Positions 26,390-35,872 of a DNA stretch of 64,000 nucleotides are shown here, piece by piece. The notes under the pieces are model-generated. The model was not told where the DNA came from. It saw nothing but the letters and a program-made list of their open reading frames with translations, and did not search any database. The DNA comes from Candidatus Accumulibacter proximus (lineage in GTDB: Bacteria > Pseudomonadota > Gammaproteobacteria > Burkholderiales > Rhodocyclaceae), in assembly GCA_016709675.1 (NCBI GenBank), contig JADJMH010000012.1, positions 124,001-188,000 on the forward strand, given 5' to 3'. Positions within the stretch are counted from its first letter, which is position 1. Every line of letters starts with the position of its first letter. The translations under genes and the position numbers were made by a program.

Positions 26390-27540
26390 TTCTCGGCCTC
26401 CTGATGCTGTTCGGCTACTGCTTCATGATGTGGCTGATCTTCTTCAAGCTCAAGCTGGCGAAATTCGGCATCCCGCAGGCGGTCATCGGCGTCTTCGTCG
26501 GGGTGCACCTGCTGATCATCTTCCTGATCGGCCTGCGTTTCATGGCGCCGCTGGCCACCGAAGCGAGGGTAATCCAGCACACCATCCAGCTCACCCCGCG
26601 CCTGTCCCAGCCGACACTGCTTATGGCCGTGCTGGTCGAGCCCAATGTGCAGGTCAAGAAGGGCCAGCCGCTGTTCCAGTTCGATCGCCGGAGTTACGAA
26701 TACCAGGTCAAACAGCTGGAAGCCCAGCTCGCCAAGGCCAAGCAGAACGTGCTGGTGATGAAGATCGACATCGAGGTGGCGAGGCAGAAGGTGAACAAGA
26801 ACAAGGCTCATCTGGAATTCGCCAAGTACCAGCAGGCGTTGTCGGCGAATCTGGCGAAGCAGGGCGCCGGCCCCGAAGAAGATGCACAGAAGTGGGCCGC
26901 CCAGGTGGCTGCGGACACCGCCGCCATCAAGGAGGCGCAGGCCGAAGAGCAGCGCGCCATCCTGAATTACACCTCCGAGATCAATGGCGTCAACACGACC
27001 GTGGCTACAGTTCAGGCCGAACTCGAGCAGGCGCGCTTCTACCTTGACAACACCCTGATGGTGGCCCCCGAAGACGGCTACATCATCAACCTGCAGGCCC
27101 GCCCTGGCATGGTGGCCGGCGATTACCGCATTGGCGCCATCGCGACTTTCGTCTGCGATGCCGACCGCTACCTGCTGGCCCAGTTCTTCCAGGAGAACCT
27201 GAAATACGTCAAGCCCGGCCAGGACGTCGAGACGGCGATCGACCTCTACCCCGGGCAGATCTTTACCGGCAAGGTACTGGCGATCTGGCAGGGCAGCGGC
27301 GCCGGGCAGATGCTGCCGAGCGGTGTGCTGCCGAACTTCCAGGCCGTGCCGACCGATCGCCCGCAGGGCCAGTTCGCGGTGGCGATCAAGCTCGACGACC
27401 CGGTCCAGGCGAATTTCCCGATCGGCACCCAGGGCCGGGCGGCAATCTATGCCAATCCCGAAAGCTGGTTTGTCCCCTTGCGCAAGATCCTGCTGCGCGC
27501 TTACTCGTGGTTCAACTGGATTTATCCATTCTCCGGCTGA
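26386..27540 (+). CDS. HlyD-family membrane-fusion protein (YiaV-like)
   Basis: A 384-residue protein with two N-terminal membrane segments (LMLFGYCFMMWLIFF and IGVFVGVHLLIIFLIGL), a biotinyl-lipoyl-like half-motif (LVEPNVQVKKGQPLFQFD), a long coiled coil (about 95-220) and the returning half (MVAPEDGYIINLQARPGMVAG), then a beta-barrel domain. It is the periplasmic adaptor of an export machine. The coupled DUF3302 gene upstream and the overlapping TolC gene downstream (TGATG) supply inner- and outer-membrane partners, but no ABC, RND or MFS pump subunit is encoded next to it. Confidence 0.92.
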   Translation: MILGLLMLFGYCFMMWLIFFKLKLAKFGIPQAVIGVFVGVHLLIIFLIGLRFMAPLATEARVIQHTIQLTPRLSQPTLLMAVLVEPNVQVKKGQPLFQFDRRSYEYQVKQLEAQLAKAKQNVLVMKIDIEVARQKVNKNKAHLEFAKYQQALSANLAKQGAGPEEDAQKWAAQVAADTAAIKEAQAEEQRAILNYTSEINGVNTTVATVQAELEQARFYLDNTLMVAPEDGYIINLQARPGMVAGDYRIGAIATFVCDADRYLLAQFFQENLKYVKPGQDVETAIDLYPGQIFTGKVLAIWQGSGAGQMLPSGVLPNFQAVPTDRPQGQFAVAIKLDDPVQANFPIGTQGRAAIYANPESWFVPLRKILLRAYSWFNWIYPFSG

Positions 27541-28949
27541 TGCGTATTCCGACCCTGGCCGTGGCACTCGCTGCGGTATTGCTCACCGGCTGCGCCCTGG
27601 CCCCCGCGCCCTCGCATGACGAGGTTGTCACACGCGCGCTGCCAGCGGATACGCGCATCCCGCCGACCTGGAAAGCGGCACCGGAGACCGGCCCGGTGGT
27701 TGGCGACTGGCTGAAGTCGCTGAACGACCCGCAGCTCAGCGCGATTGTCGCCGAGGCGATTGCCAACAACCTCGACCTGCGCCAGGCCGCGGAGAAGGTT
27801 CGGGCCGCCCAGCAAACCGTGACCGTGGTGGGCGCGCAGCTCTTGCCGCAGGTCGGCATTGGGCTGGGTGAGCGCGTCCTTCATGACCAGGACCACAGCG
27901 GCCATACCGACTCCACCAGGGCGCTGGCCAGTGTCGCCTGGGAACTCGACGTCTGGGGCAAGCTGCGCGCGCAGCGCGCATCTGCCGAGGCCGCTTACGA
28001 GGCCACCGCGCTCGAGTACGAATGGGCGCGCCAGTCGCTGGCCGCCACGGTGGCCAAGACCTGGTACCTGGCGACCGAGACGCGGCAGTTGCTCGCGCTT
28101 TCCGAGCAGGCGGTGACGATCTACAGCGAGTTGCTCAGGCTGGTCAAGGCGCGGCGTGCAGCCGGCAAGGACACCGATCTCAACGTGGTCGACATGCGGG
28201 CCAATGTCGATTCCGCGCTCGGCTCGGTCGAAGCCGCGCGGCAGTCTTATGGCGACGTCCGGCGCAGCCTCGAAGCGCTGCTGGGGCGTTACCCGGCCGC
28301 CGAGATCGAGGCTGCCATGAATTACACTCCGGACCCGCCGCCGATTGCGAGCGGCATCCCCGCGGCGTTGCTGCAGCGCCGGCCTGATGTGATCGCGACA
28401 GAGCGCCTCGTGCTGGCCGCCTTTCGCAAGACCGAGGCGGCCGAGCTGGCGCTGCTGCCCGACTTCTCGATCGCGCTCACCGGCGGGCGCCTGGCCGACC
28501 CCCTCCTGACCTTGCTGCGCCTGAATCCGTGGCTGGTGACCGCCGCCATCGGCGCCGCCATCCCGATCTACGAAGGCGGCGCCCTCGAGGCCCAGGTCCG
28601 GATCGCCACTGCGCAACAGGCGCAGGCCGTCGCCCGCTATGGCAACGTGGTGCTGACGGCGTTCCGCGAGGTGGAGACCGCACTCGCCAACGAGCCCTTG
28701 CTGGCCAGACGAGCGGTGCTCGATGAAAGCTCGCTGGGCAACCGGACCAGCGCCGTGCGCATCGCCACCCAGCAGTATCTCGCCGGCGCCAAGGATCTCC
28801 TGTGGGTCTCGAACCTGCAGACGAACCAGATCCGCGCCGAAGGCGATCTGATCAAGCTGCGCGGCCTCCGTCACATCAACCGTATCACCCTCCTGCTGGC
28901 GCTCGGCGGCAGCTTCGCGGCGGCGCCGACGATGCGGGGAATCGACTGA
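27540..28949 (+). CDS. TolC/NodT-type outer-membrane efflux lipoprotein
   Basis: A 469-residue lipoprotein (lipobox VLLTGC, Cys18) with two outer-membrane-efflux repeats: DPQLSAIVAEAIANNLDLRQAAEKVRAA opens the first and LLQRRPDVIATERLVLAAF the second, the latter being a hallmark of NodT-type channels. It forms the trimeric outer-membrane duct for the HlyD-type adaptor encoded immediately upstream, whose stop codon overlaps its start (TGATG). Substrate is unknown. An in-frame codon 33 bp upstream would destroy the lipobox position, so the ATG at 27540 is preferred. Confidence 0.93.
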   Translation: MRIPTLAVALAAVLLTGCALAPAPSHDEVVTRALPADTRIPPTWKAAPETGPVVGDWLKSLNDPQLSAIVAEAIANNLDLRQAAEKVRAAQQTVTVVGAQLLPQVGIGLGERVLHDQDHSGHTDSTRALASVAWELDVWGKLRAQRASAEAAYEATALEYEWARQSLAATVAKTWYLATETRQLLALSEQAVTIYSELLRLVKARRAAGKDTDLNVVDMRANVDSALGSVEAARQSYGDVRRSLEALLGRYPAAEIEAAMNYTPDPPPIASGIPAALLQRRPDVIATERLVLAAFRKTEAAELALLPDFSIALTGGRLADPLLTLLRLNPWLVTAAIGAAIPIYEGGALEAQVRIATAQQAQAVARYGNVVLTAFREVETALANEPLLARRAVLDESSLGNRTSAVRIATQQYLAGAKDLLWVSNLQTNQIRAEGDLIKLRGLRHINRITLLLALGGSFAAAPTMRGID

Positions 28950-28999
28950 GAGGGTGTGACCGGACCCGCGCATCCCTGACTTTTTTGAGGAGAAACAGT

Positions 29000-29401
29000 G
29001 TGAGGATTCCACGTTCAACATTGGCATTGGTGTTTGCCGTGGCCTTGTCGGGGCCAGTCGCGTTTGCGCAGGACGGCGGCTCGGTGGAAAACGCGACGTT
29101 CACCGCCAACATCGCGGACGGTGCCCCCGTTGATTTCCGCCAGCAGTTCACCAACTCGACCCCGGTCGTCTACTTCTACGGCGAACTCCTCGGCCTGAAC
29201 GGTCAAACGGTGACCTTCCGTTGGAGCCTCGAGGGCAAACGCATGCAGGAAACGGCCGTTCAAGTCACCAGTCCGCGGCAGCCCGCCTGGTCGAAAATGA
29301 ACATGCAGGAACAATGGACGGGCAACTGGACCGTAAAGATCCTGGATGGCAAGGGCCGGACGATCGAGCAGCGCAATTTTGCCTTTAATCCACCCTTGTA
29401 G
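29000..29401 (+). CDS. Secreted DUF2914-like protein
   Basis: A 133-residue protein from a GTG start with GAGGAG seven bases upstream; a GTG two bases earlier is followed at once by a stop. The signal peptide ends at VAFAQ (about residue 23). The body, PVVYFYGELLGLNGQTVTFR ... GNWTVKILDGKGRTIEQRNF, has the Trp-rich strand pattern and closing W-x-V-x-D-x-G motif of DUF2914 domains, which are predicted beta-sandwich periplasmic modules. The match is by eye and short, so the family name is tentative. Confidence 0.7.
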   Translation: MRIPRSTLALVFAVALSGPVAFAQDGGSVENATFTANIADGAPVDFRQQFTNSTPVVYFYGELLGLNGQTVTFRWSLEGKRMQETAVQVTSPRQPAWSKMNMQEQWTGNWTVKILDGKGRTIEQRNFAFNPPL

Positions 29402-29512
29402 TGGCATGGTGATTGGCCGCGCTGCTGATCGCCACACGCGTGGCGCAGGATCGGTACCCGAAGCAGAGCGCTTGCGGGGACGTCAATTTTGTTCATCACT
29501 TTGGAGATTGTC

Positions 29513-30136
29513 ATGAAGACACCTGTACTGCTGTTGCTTGCGGCCCTTTGCTTGGGGTCGTCGCCAGGTCTTGCCGCCGAGTGGTCATGGGACCCGCTGA
29601 AGGACGCCGAAAACATCCTCCCGGAAGGGGTGCCGAACGAAGGAAAGATCATCCAGGCCCGGCACCAGGTCCGGGAGATGGCCCAGGACGCGCTTGCGAC
29701 CCTTTATGAGATCCAACCCGGCGCGCGGCGGGCGATCGAACGTTCCGCCGGCTACGCGGTGTTCAGCACCTTCGGGATCAAGCTCTTCTTCGCTGGCGGC
29801 ACGACCGGCAAGGGGGTCGTCGTCAACCGGCAGACCAATCGCCAGACCTTCATGCAGATGGCCCAGGTACAGGGCGGGCTGGGGTTCGGCGTGAACAAGA
29901 ATCGCCTGATCTTCGTCTTCGCCAACCAGCAGGCGCTCAGCAACTTCGTCAATCAGGGCTGGGAATTCGGCGCCCAGGCCAACGTCTCAGCGATGGCCGG
30001 CGGCCAGGGCGGCATGTTTTCCGGCGCGGCCTCGGTGGCGCCTGGCGTCTACCTGTACCAGTTGACCGATACCGGGCTGTCGGCGACGCTGACAGTGTCC
30101 GGAACCAGGTTCTTCAAGGACGCCAGTCTCAATTGA
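29513..30136 (+). CDS. Secreted SYLF/Ysc84-domain protein
   Basis: A 207-residue protein with a cleavable signal peptide (LGSSPGLAA, about residue 22). The body RAIERSAGYAVFSTFGIKLFF, GKGVVVNRQTNRQTFMQMAQVQGGLGFGVNKNR and WEFGAQANVSAMAGG is the SYLF lipid-binding fold seen in Ysc84 and BPSL1445. Bacterial members are periplasmic or outer-membrane-associated and thought to bind phosphoinositide-like or other anionic lipids. It lies between the export trio and a large lipoprotein, consistent with a lipid-related role for the cluster. Confidence 0.9.
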   Translation: MKTPVLLLLAALCLGSSPGLAAEWSWDPLKDAENILPEGVPNEGKIIQARHQVREMAQDALATLYEIQPGARRAIERSAGYAVFSTFGIKLFFAGGTTGKGVVVNRQTNRQTFMQMAQVQGGLGFGVNKNRLIFVFANQQALSNFVNQGWEFGAQANVSAMAGGQGGMFSGAASVAPGVYLYQLTDTGLSATLTVSGTRFFKDASLN

Positions 30137-30170
30137 GCGACTGCGGCGTCCTGCCGGTCCAACCCGTTCG

Positions 30171-30192
30171 CGGGCCGCTATCATGCGGCCCG
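30171..30192 (+). terminator. Perfect 8-bp GC hairpin after the SYLF gene
   Basis: CGGGCCGC and GCGGCCCG form an uninterrupted eight-base-pair stem around a TATCAT loop, 35 bp after the SYLF stop and 62 bp before the next start. There is no T-run, so it may reduce rather than end transcription, or stabilise the upstream message. Confidence 0.45.
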
Positions 30193-30254
30193 TGAGTATT
30201 CAGTCCGCGCTCGCAAACTCCCCTGACATTCAGAATGGATAGAAAGACAGCAAG

Positions 30255-32795
30255 ATGAAAGCAAGAAATCGCTCCCGGCTCGCAGCCTCGCTGCTTGGCT
30301 CGACGGTTATTGGTTTGGCGGGTTGTGCCAACCAGAATGCCCCGGTGTCCTACAGCCCGGGGATGGATGTCCAGATGCAGCCGCTCGCGGTCGATCCGCA
30401 GCTTGGCGGGCAGGCCAGCACGCCTGGCGCGGACAACCAGTCCGCGGTCCCAACCCAGATCCAGGCCGATCCATGGCCACGCCAGGCCGCCCTTGCCAAT
30501 GCATCCGCAGAAATCTACCTGCCCCAGGTGAACAGCTGGTCCGGGAACACGCTCAGTTTCCGCGCGGCCGTCTCGGTCAAGGCAAGCGGGGCGAAGGATC
30601 AGACTTTCGGCGTGGTCTTCGGCACCGCGCGCACCCACGTCGATGCCTCGTCGCGCACGGTCGCCCTGAACGAGCTCGTGCTGACGCAGGCCAAATTCCC
30701 CACGCTACCTGACAACGGGCTTGCCTACCTGCAGCAGTTACAGGCGCAGTTGCCCGTTGCCATGGCGACCATGTCCCTCGACCTGCTGGCGGGAGAGCTG
30801 GCGGCGTCGCAGACGGTCAAGCCAAAAACGGTACAGGTCAACAACACGCCACCCAAGGTCATCATCAGCTATTCGCCGGCGATCCTGGTGCCGATCGATG
30901 GTGCGCCGAGCATCAGGAAGGTTCCCGACACGCGCTTCGAGCGCATCATCAACACCCAGGCCGTGATCGCCCGGGTCCGGAAGGATCGCACCTGGTACCT
31001 GCATGTCCTGGATGGCTGGATGTCGGCGCCTTCGCTCGACGGGCCGTGGGTCGTTGCGCCAACCACGCCGCTCGGGCTCGACGACCTCGCGCAGAATCTC
31101 GCGAAAAAAGGCATCGTGGATCTGCTCGATGGCGGCCCGCGCGCCGACCCGAAGCCGACTCTGGCGGCTGGCGCACCGGCCATCCATGTCACGCAGGTGC
31201 CGGCCGAACTGGTCGTCTTCAAGGGGCAACCGAACTTTATCCCGGTCACCGGGACGTCGCTGTTGTGGGCCGAAAACACGACCGCCGACGTGCTGGTCAA
31301 TACGGCGAACAACGACTACTACACCCTGCTCTCCGGACGCTGGTATCGCGCGTCATCCCTGGGTGGACCATGGACCTTCACGCCATCGAACAGCCTGCCC
31401 GCCGACTTCGCGCGGATTCCAAAGGAAGCACCCGCCGGCGTCGTACTGGCATCGGTTGCCGGCACGCCGCAGGCGCAGGAGGCGCTGATCGCCAATTCGA
31501 TACCGCAGACAGCCGCTGTTCCACTCGTCAACGGGCCGAAGTTCACGCCGGTCTTCGACGGTGCCCCGGCCTACCGCGCCATCGACGGAACGCCGCTACG
31601 CTACGTCGCCAACGCGCAGCAACCGATCATCCAGGTCAGCCAGAACAGCTATTTCGGGCTCGAAGCGGGCGTCTGGTTCTCCGCCCCCGCGCTGACCGGC
31701 CCGTGGGTCGTCGCGACGAGCGTGCCGCCGGTGATCTACAGCATTCCGGCCAGTTCAGCGCTGCACTATGTGACTTATGTGCAGGTCTATGGCGCCAGCC
31801 CGGAAGTGGCCTATGTCGGATACACCCCGGGATACCTCGGTACGGTAGTGGCCCCCGACGGGGTGGTGGTCTATGGTACTGGCTACAACTACACGCCGTG
31901 GATAGGCTCGTATTGGTATGCGGCGCCCTACACCTGGGGATTGGCCGCTGCCCCGATCTACAACCCCTACGTCGGCTATGCCTTCGGCTTCGGCCTTGGC
32001 CTGGCCACTGCGGCCTGGGCGGTTCCCTACTGGGGTGCCGGTTACTACCACCCGGGGTACTGGGGCTATCCGTGCTGCGGGTCGACCAGCGCCGGCGTCT
32101 ATGGTCACTGGGGAAACACGGTCTATTCCGGGACACGGAACTGGTATGCCAACGCCGATGGCAAGATCGGCACATCCGCGACAGGCAACTACACCAACCT
32201 GCGCACGGGAACGAGCGGCGCCTACGCCGCCGGACGCAGCTATAACCCGGAGACCGGCCAGGCCCAGCGCGGCTACGACCGGACATTCAACACCACCGGC
32301 GGCACCAGCGGCAACGTGGCACGCGGTGGTTCCTACAATACCGAAACCGGGCAGCGTTCCTATGGATCGAGCGTCTCGGCCACCGGCCCGGGCGGCAGTT
32401 CCATAAGCAGATCGGCCGCCGCCACGGCCGGCCCCGATGGCTTTGGCGCCCAGCATACGGTCAGTGCCTATGATGCGCAGACCGGACAGAGCAAGAGCTA
32501 CACGTCGAGTGGCCTGTTCGGCAACCATTACGCAGGTGCCGATGGCAATGCCTACCGGAACACGGGCAGCGGCTGGCAGCAGCACGGCGCCGGCGGCTGG
32601 CAATCGGCCGGTGGCGACACCTCATGGGCCGACCGCGAGCAGCAGGCGCGCAGCGGTTTCGAGAGCCGGGCCGGAGGCTTCGGTGGCGGCGACTTTAGCG
32701 GCGACCGTTTTGGCGGTGGCAGCTTCGGTGGCGGCGGCTTCGGTGGCCGCTTCGGAGGTGGGGGCTTCGGTGGTCGTTTTGGCGGCCGGCGCTAA
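30255..32795 (+). CDS. Large surface lipoprotein with triple Trp-Pro-Trp repeats and a Gly-rich tail
   Basis: An 846-residue lipoprotein (lipobox GLAGC, Cys24). Residues about 200-500 hold three related units of the form W/Y-Y-x-L-x-G-W-x-x-A-x-S-L-x-G-P-W: TWYLHVLDGWMSAPSLDGPW, YYTLLSGRWYRASSLGGPW and YFGLEAGVWFSAPALTGPW. Then come a Tyr/Gly/Pro-rich region (YVGYTPGYLGTVV, YWGAGYYHPGYWGYP), Ser/Gly/Thr-rich YNxETGQ repeats and a terminal tail of FGGG/RFGG repeats. No enzyme motif is visible. The composition suggests an extracellular or outer-membrane-bound scaffold or adhesin. It is followed by a propeller gene and a barrel gene, so these may form one surface complex. Confidence 0.85.
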   Translation: MKARNRSRLAASLLGSTVIGLAGCANQNAPVSYSPGMDVQMQPLAVDPQLGGQASTPGADNQSAVPTQIQADPWPRQAALANASAEIYLPQVNSWSGNTLSFRAAVSVKASGAKDQTFGVVFGTARTHVDASSRTVALNELVLTQAKFPTLPDNGLAYLQQLQAQLPVAMATMSLDLLAGELAASQTVKPKTVQVNNTPPKVIISYSPAILVPIDGAPSIRKVPDTRFERIINTQAVIARVRKDRTWYLHVLDGWMSAPSLDGPWVVAPTTPLGLDDLAQNLAKKGIVDLLDGGPRADPKPTLAAGAPAIHVTQVPAELVVFKGQPNFIPVTGTSLLWAENTTADVLVNTANNDYYTLLSGRWYRASSLGGPWTFTPSNSLPADFARIPKEAPAGVVLASVAGTPQAQEALIANSIPQTAAVPLVNGPKFTPVFDGAPAYRAIDGTPLRYVANAQQPIIQVSQNSYFGLEAGVWFSAPALTGPWVVATSVPPVIYSIPASSALHYVTYVQVYGASPEVAYVGYTPGYLGTVVAPDGVVVYGTGYNYTPWIGSYWYAAPYTWGLAAAPIYNPYVGYAFGFGLGLATAAWAVPYWGAGYYHPGYWGYPCCGSTSAGVYGHWGNTVYSGTRNWYANADGKIGTSATGNYTNLRTGTSGAYAAGRSYNPETGQAQRGYDRTFNTTGGTSGNVARGGSYNTETGQRSYGSSVSATGPGGSSISRSAAATAGPDGFGAQHTVSAYDAQTGQSKSYTSSGLFGNHYAGADGNAYRNTGSGWQQHGAGGWQSAGGDTSWADREQQARSGFESRAGGFGGGDFSGDRFGGGSFGGGGFGGRFGGGGFGGRFGGRR

Positions 32796-32857
32796 TCGGC
32801 GCAGGCAGGCCTGCCCGGCGCAGCATGTTGCGGTCCATTCGTTCTACAAGGAAAAAA

Positions 32858-34925
32858 GTGAACAGTGATCTGAATAAAGGAAGAAATGCAGTCGCGGGTC
32901 CAGTATCCATTCTGGCACTTGCTGTCGCCGGCATGCTGCCGGCCGGTTCTGCGCTGGCGGCGACGCTGAACGGTCAGGTATTAGGCGGTGGCGCGCCGGT
33001 TGCCAACTCCACCGTCACACTGTGGGCTGCCAGTGCCGGCGCACCGAAACAACTGGCGCAGGCACACAGCGGCGCCGACGGCCGCTTTGCGCTGACGGCG
33101 CCTGCCGCCACCGACTCCAGCCTCTACCTGATCGCACAGGGTGGGCAACCGACCGCCAACAAGGCCGCCGGCAACAACCCGGCCATAGCCCTGATGACCG
33201 TGCTCGGGCAGCAAAGCGCCGGCCAAGGTCACGATCAACGAAATGACCACCGTCGCCTCGGTGTGGACGCACAACCAGTTCATCAGCGGAACGACGATCC
33301 AGGCGCAGCCGTTGCAACTGAAGATCGCCGCCGGCAACGTCCCGAGTTTCGTCGATCTTGCCACCGGTGGCTGGGGCGGCACGATCCAGGATCCGCTCAA
33401 TAGCGGACAGACCCCGACGATGGCCAATTTCTCCACGCTGGCCAATGCGCTGTCCGGTTGCGTGACCGTGGTGAAGGTTGATGCCTGCGCTTCCCTCTTC
33501 GCTGCGGCGAAGGGACCAGCAGGCGGAACACCAGCCGACACGCTGAGCGCGGCTCAGGCGATCGCCAGGGCGCCCTGGTATCAGCCGCGGCGGGTATTCG
33601 CGCTGGTCGAACAGTTCTATCCGATTCCGCAGGGCAAGACCATGCGCCCGGTGCCGTTCATGCCCTACTTGCAGGTTGCCCCCAGCGCCTGGGTGTTGCC
33701 GCTGAAATTCGACGGCGGCGGCTACCGGGCTGGCGGCAAGGCGATGTTCGACGCCGAAGGCAACCTCTGGGTCGGCAACAACTTCACCATCGGCTGGCAG
33801 GCGAGCGACGCGCTCTGGCAAGGCAACGCCAGCAAGTTCGACCCCAACGGCAAGCCGCTGTCGCCGATCACGACGGGTTTTGCCGGCGGTGGCATGCAGG
33901 GTGGCACCTTCGGCGCCGCTGTCGACCTCAAGGGCAACGTCTGGCTTGCGAGCTATGGCAGCAAATCCATTGCCGTGTTCGACAAGAACGGCAAGCCGCT
34001 GACCCCGCCCGAGGGAATCAATTTCGGCGGCAAACTCGGCTTGATGCAGGGCATCATCACCGCGCCGAACGGCGACGTTTGGGCGCTGGGCATCTCCAAA
34101 CGCCAGTTGCTTCATTTTCCGAAGGGCGACTGGAATAACGGCAAGATCGTCTGCGAGGGCGACAGCGGCGAGCCGTGCAAGTCCTTCACGGCACCGTTCC
34201 ATCTGGCCATTGACCAGCAGGACCGCATCTGGGTGTCGGACAGTGCGATCCATGTGATCCGTTTTCCGGCCTCCGACCCGACCAAGGCGGAACGCTTCGA
34301 CGTGCGCTCCAACAACAGCGGGCTGAACATCGACAGCCAGGGCAACGTCTGGGTGACCAACCGCTTCGGCGCCGGTTTGCTCGGCCTGGCGCACATGGTC
34401 GACATGGCGGTGCACCTGAAGGCCGGCGGCGTGCTCTCGGCCTCCGACTATCTGACCAAGACCATGTCCGAACAAGAGGGCGGCAGTGGCAGCATCACCG
34501 TGCTGCGCCCGGATGGTACGCAGTTGCCGGGTTCACCGTTCAGGGGGGGTGGTCTGCCCGGACCGTGGGCCGTGGTGGTCGACGGTAACGATAACCTCTG
34601 GGTCTCCAATTTCGCGATGCCGGCGAGCCCGATCGTCCAGTTGTGCGGCGTGCGCACCGAGAACTGCCCGCCCGGCTTCAAGACGGGTGACCAGATTTCC
34701 CCGCCCGGCGGCTATGTCGGCGGTGGCCTGCAGTTGCAGACCGACATCGCCGTCGGCCCGGCGGGCGACGTCTGGGCCATGAACAACTGGCAGGACATCG
34801 ACAGTTGCTACCCCGGCGCAGCCGAAGCGCTGTCCACCCGCTGCGGCGGTCAGGGCGTGGTGATCTTCTTCGGCATGGCCAAACCGGTGCGTGCCCCGCA
34901 GATCGGGCCGGCCCGTCCGCTGTAA
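32858..34925 (+). pseudogene. Secreted Vgb-like beta-propeller protein split by a frameshift
   Basis: The 5' part starts at a GTG (AAGGA upstream) with a signal peptide ending GSALAATLNG and a Cna-like carboxypeptidase-regulatory fold (VANSTVTLWAAS, SGADGRFALTAP). Near 33215-33235 the frame breaks inside GCGCCGGCCAAG: one extra base separates it from KVTINEMTTVASVWTHNQF, which continues for more than 550 codons. The long second part holds propeller blades of NHL/streptogramin-lyase type (DAEGNLWVGNNF, DLKGNVWLASYG, DSQGNVWVTNRF, DGNDNLWVSNF). Without the shift the product would be about 690 residues. It could be a real inactivation or an assembly error; without the shift it would be a normal secreted protein. 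Confidence 0.82.
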
Positions 34926-34977
34926 TCTGCTTGCCGTTGGGTGCCGCGTGGCGCCCATGTTTACCTGGGAGTTTTTG

Positions 34978-35793
34978 ATGACCATCCACAACAAGACGAA
35001 ATCCGGTGCATTTTCAGCGTTGACCGCAGCACTGCTCGCCGCCGCACCGGCGTATGCCGAACTGAGCGCCGAGGAACTGGCCAAGCTCGCGCAGAACCCG
35101 GTTGGCAACCTGATCAGCGTGCCGTTCCAGAACAACACCAACCTGAACGTCGGGCCGGACAACCGCAACCAGAACATCCTCAACATCCAGCCGGTGATTC
35201 CCATCTCGGTGAGCGACGAATGGAACATCATCACCCGTACCATTGTGCCGGTGATCTCGCAGCCACTCCCGGGTGGTGATCGGACCAACGGCATCGGCGA
35301 CACCGTGTTCACCGCCTTCCTCTCGCCGGCCAAGCCCGGCGCCTGGATCTGGGGCGCTGGGCCGGTGGTGCAACTGCCGACCAACAGCAACTCGGATCTC
35401 GGCAACCGCAACTGGGGTCTTGGGGCATCGGCGGTAGTCTTGCATCTGGAAAAGGGCGATCCGTGGGTGTACGGCGTGCTGGTCAACAATATCTGGTCGC
35501 TCTCCGACAACAAGCAGGGTGGCTCTTACAACAACGGCCTGATCCAGCCTTTCGTCAACTACAACTTTGACGGCGGTTTCTACATCACCAGCGCGCCGAT
35601 CATCACCGCCGACTGGAAGGCCGAGAGCAGCCAGCGGTGGACGGTGCCGGTCGGGGGCGGCGTCGGCAAGATATTCCACCTCGGTCGTTTGCCGGTAAAT
35701 ACGCAGTTGTCGGCGTACTACAATGTGGTCACCCCGGACGACGGGGCGAACTGGCAGATTCGGGCGCAGGTGCAGTTCATGTTCCCGAAGTGA
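34978..35793 (+). CDS. Outer-membrane beta-barrel protein (annotated elsewhere as 'neuromedin U'-like)
   Basis: A 271-residue secreted protein with a signal peptide ending APAYA (about 27), then ELSAEELAKLAQNPVGNLIS and NILNIQPVIPISVSDEWNII, and a terminal Phe-rich barrel strand ending QVQFMFPK. The start has GGGAG at a proper distance; upstream in-frame ATGs lack one. The pattern of alternating strands with a C-terminal aromatic matches a small outer-membrane barrel often found with the surrounding gene families and called neuromedin U in databases by misnomer. It probably gives the cluster a pore or anchor in the outer membrane. Confidence 0.85.
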   Translation: MTIHNKTKSGAFSALTAALLAAAPAYAELSAEELAKLAQNPVGNLISVPFQNNTNLNVGPDNRNQNILNIQPVIPISVSDEWNIITRTIVPVISQPLPGGDRTNGIGDTVFTAFLSPAKPGAWIWGAGPVVQLPTNSNSDLGNRNWGLGASAVVLHLEKGDPWVYGVLVNNIWSLSDNKQGGSYNNGLIQPFVNYNFDGGFYITSAPIITADWKAESSQRWTVPVGGGVGKIFHLGRLPVNTQLSAYYNVVTPDDGANWQIRAQVQFMFPK

Positions 35794-35872
35794 ACGATGC
35801 CTCGACAGGTCGATGATGGCATCAGCCCGGAAAACCGAATTACTCGCAATCAATCCAGGGGAACAGAACACC

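Noticed and set aside
33200..33245. Programmed frameshift in the secreted propeller gene
   Set aside because: No slippery heptamer or downstream structure is evident at GCGCCGGCCAAG; a plain indel or sequencing error is simpler.
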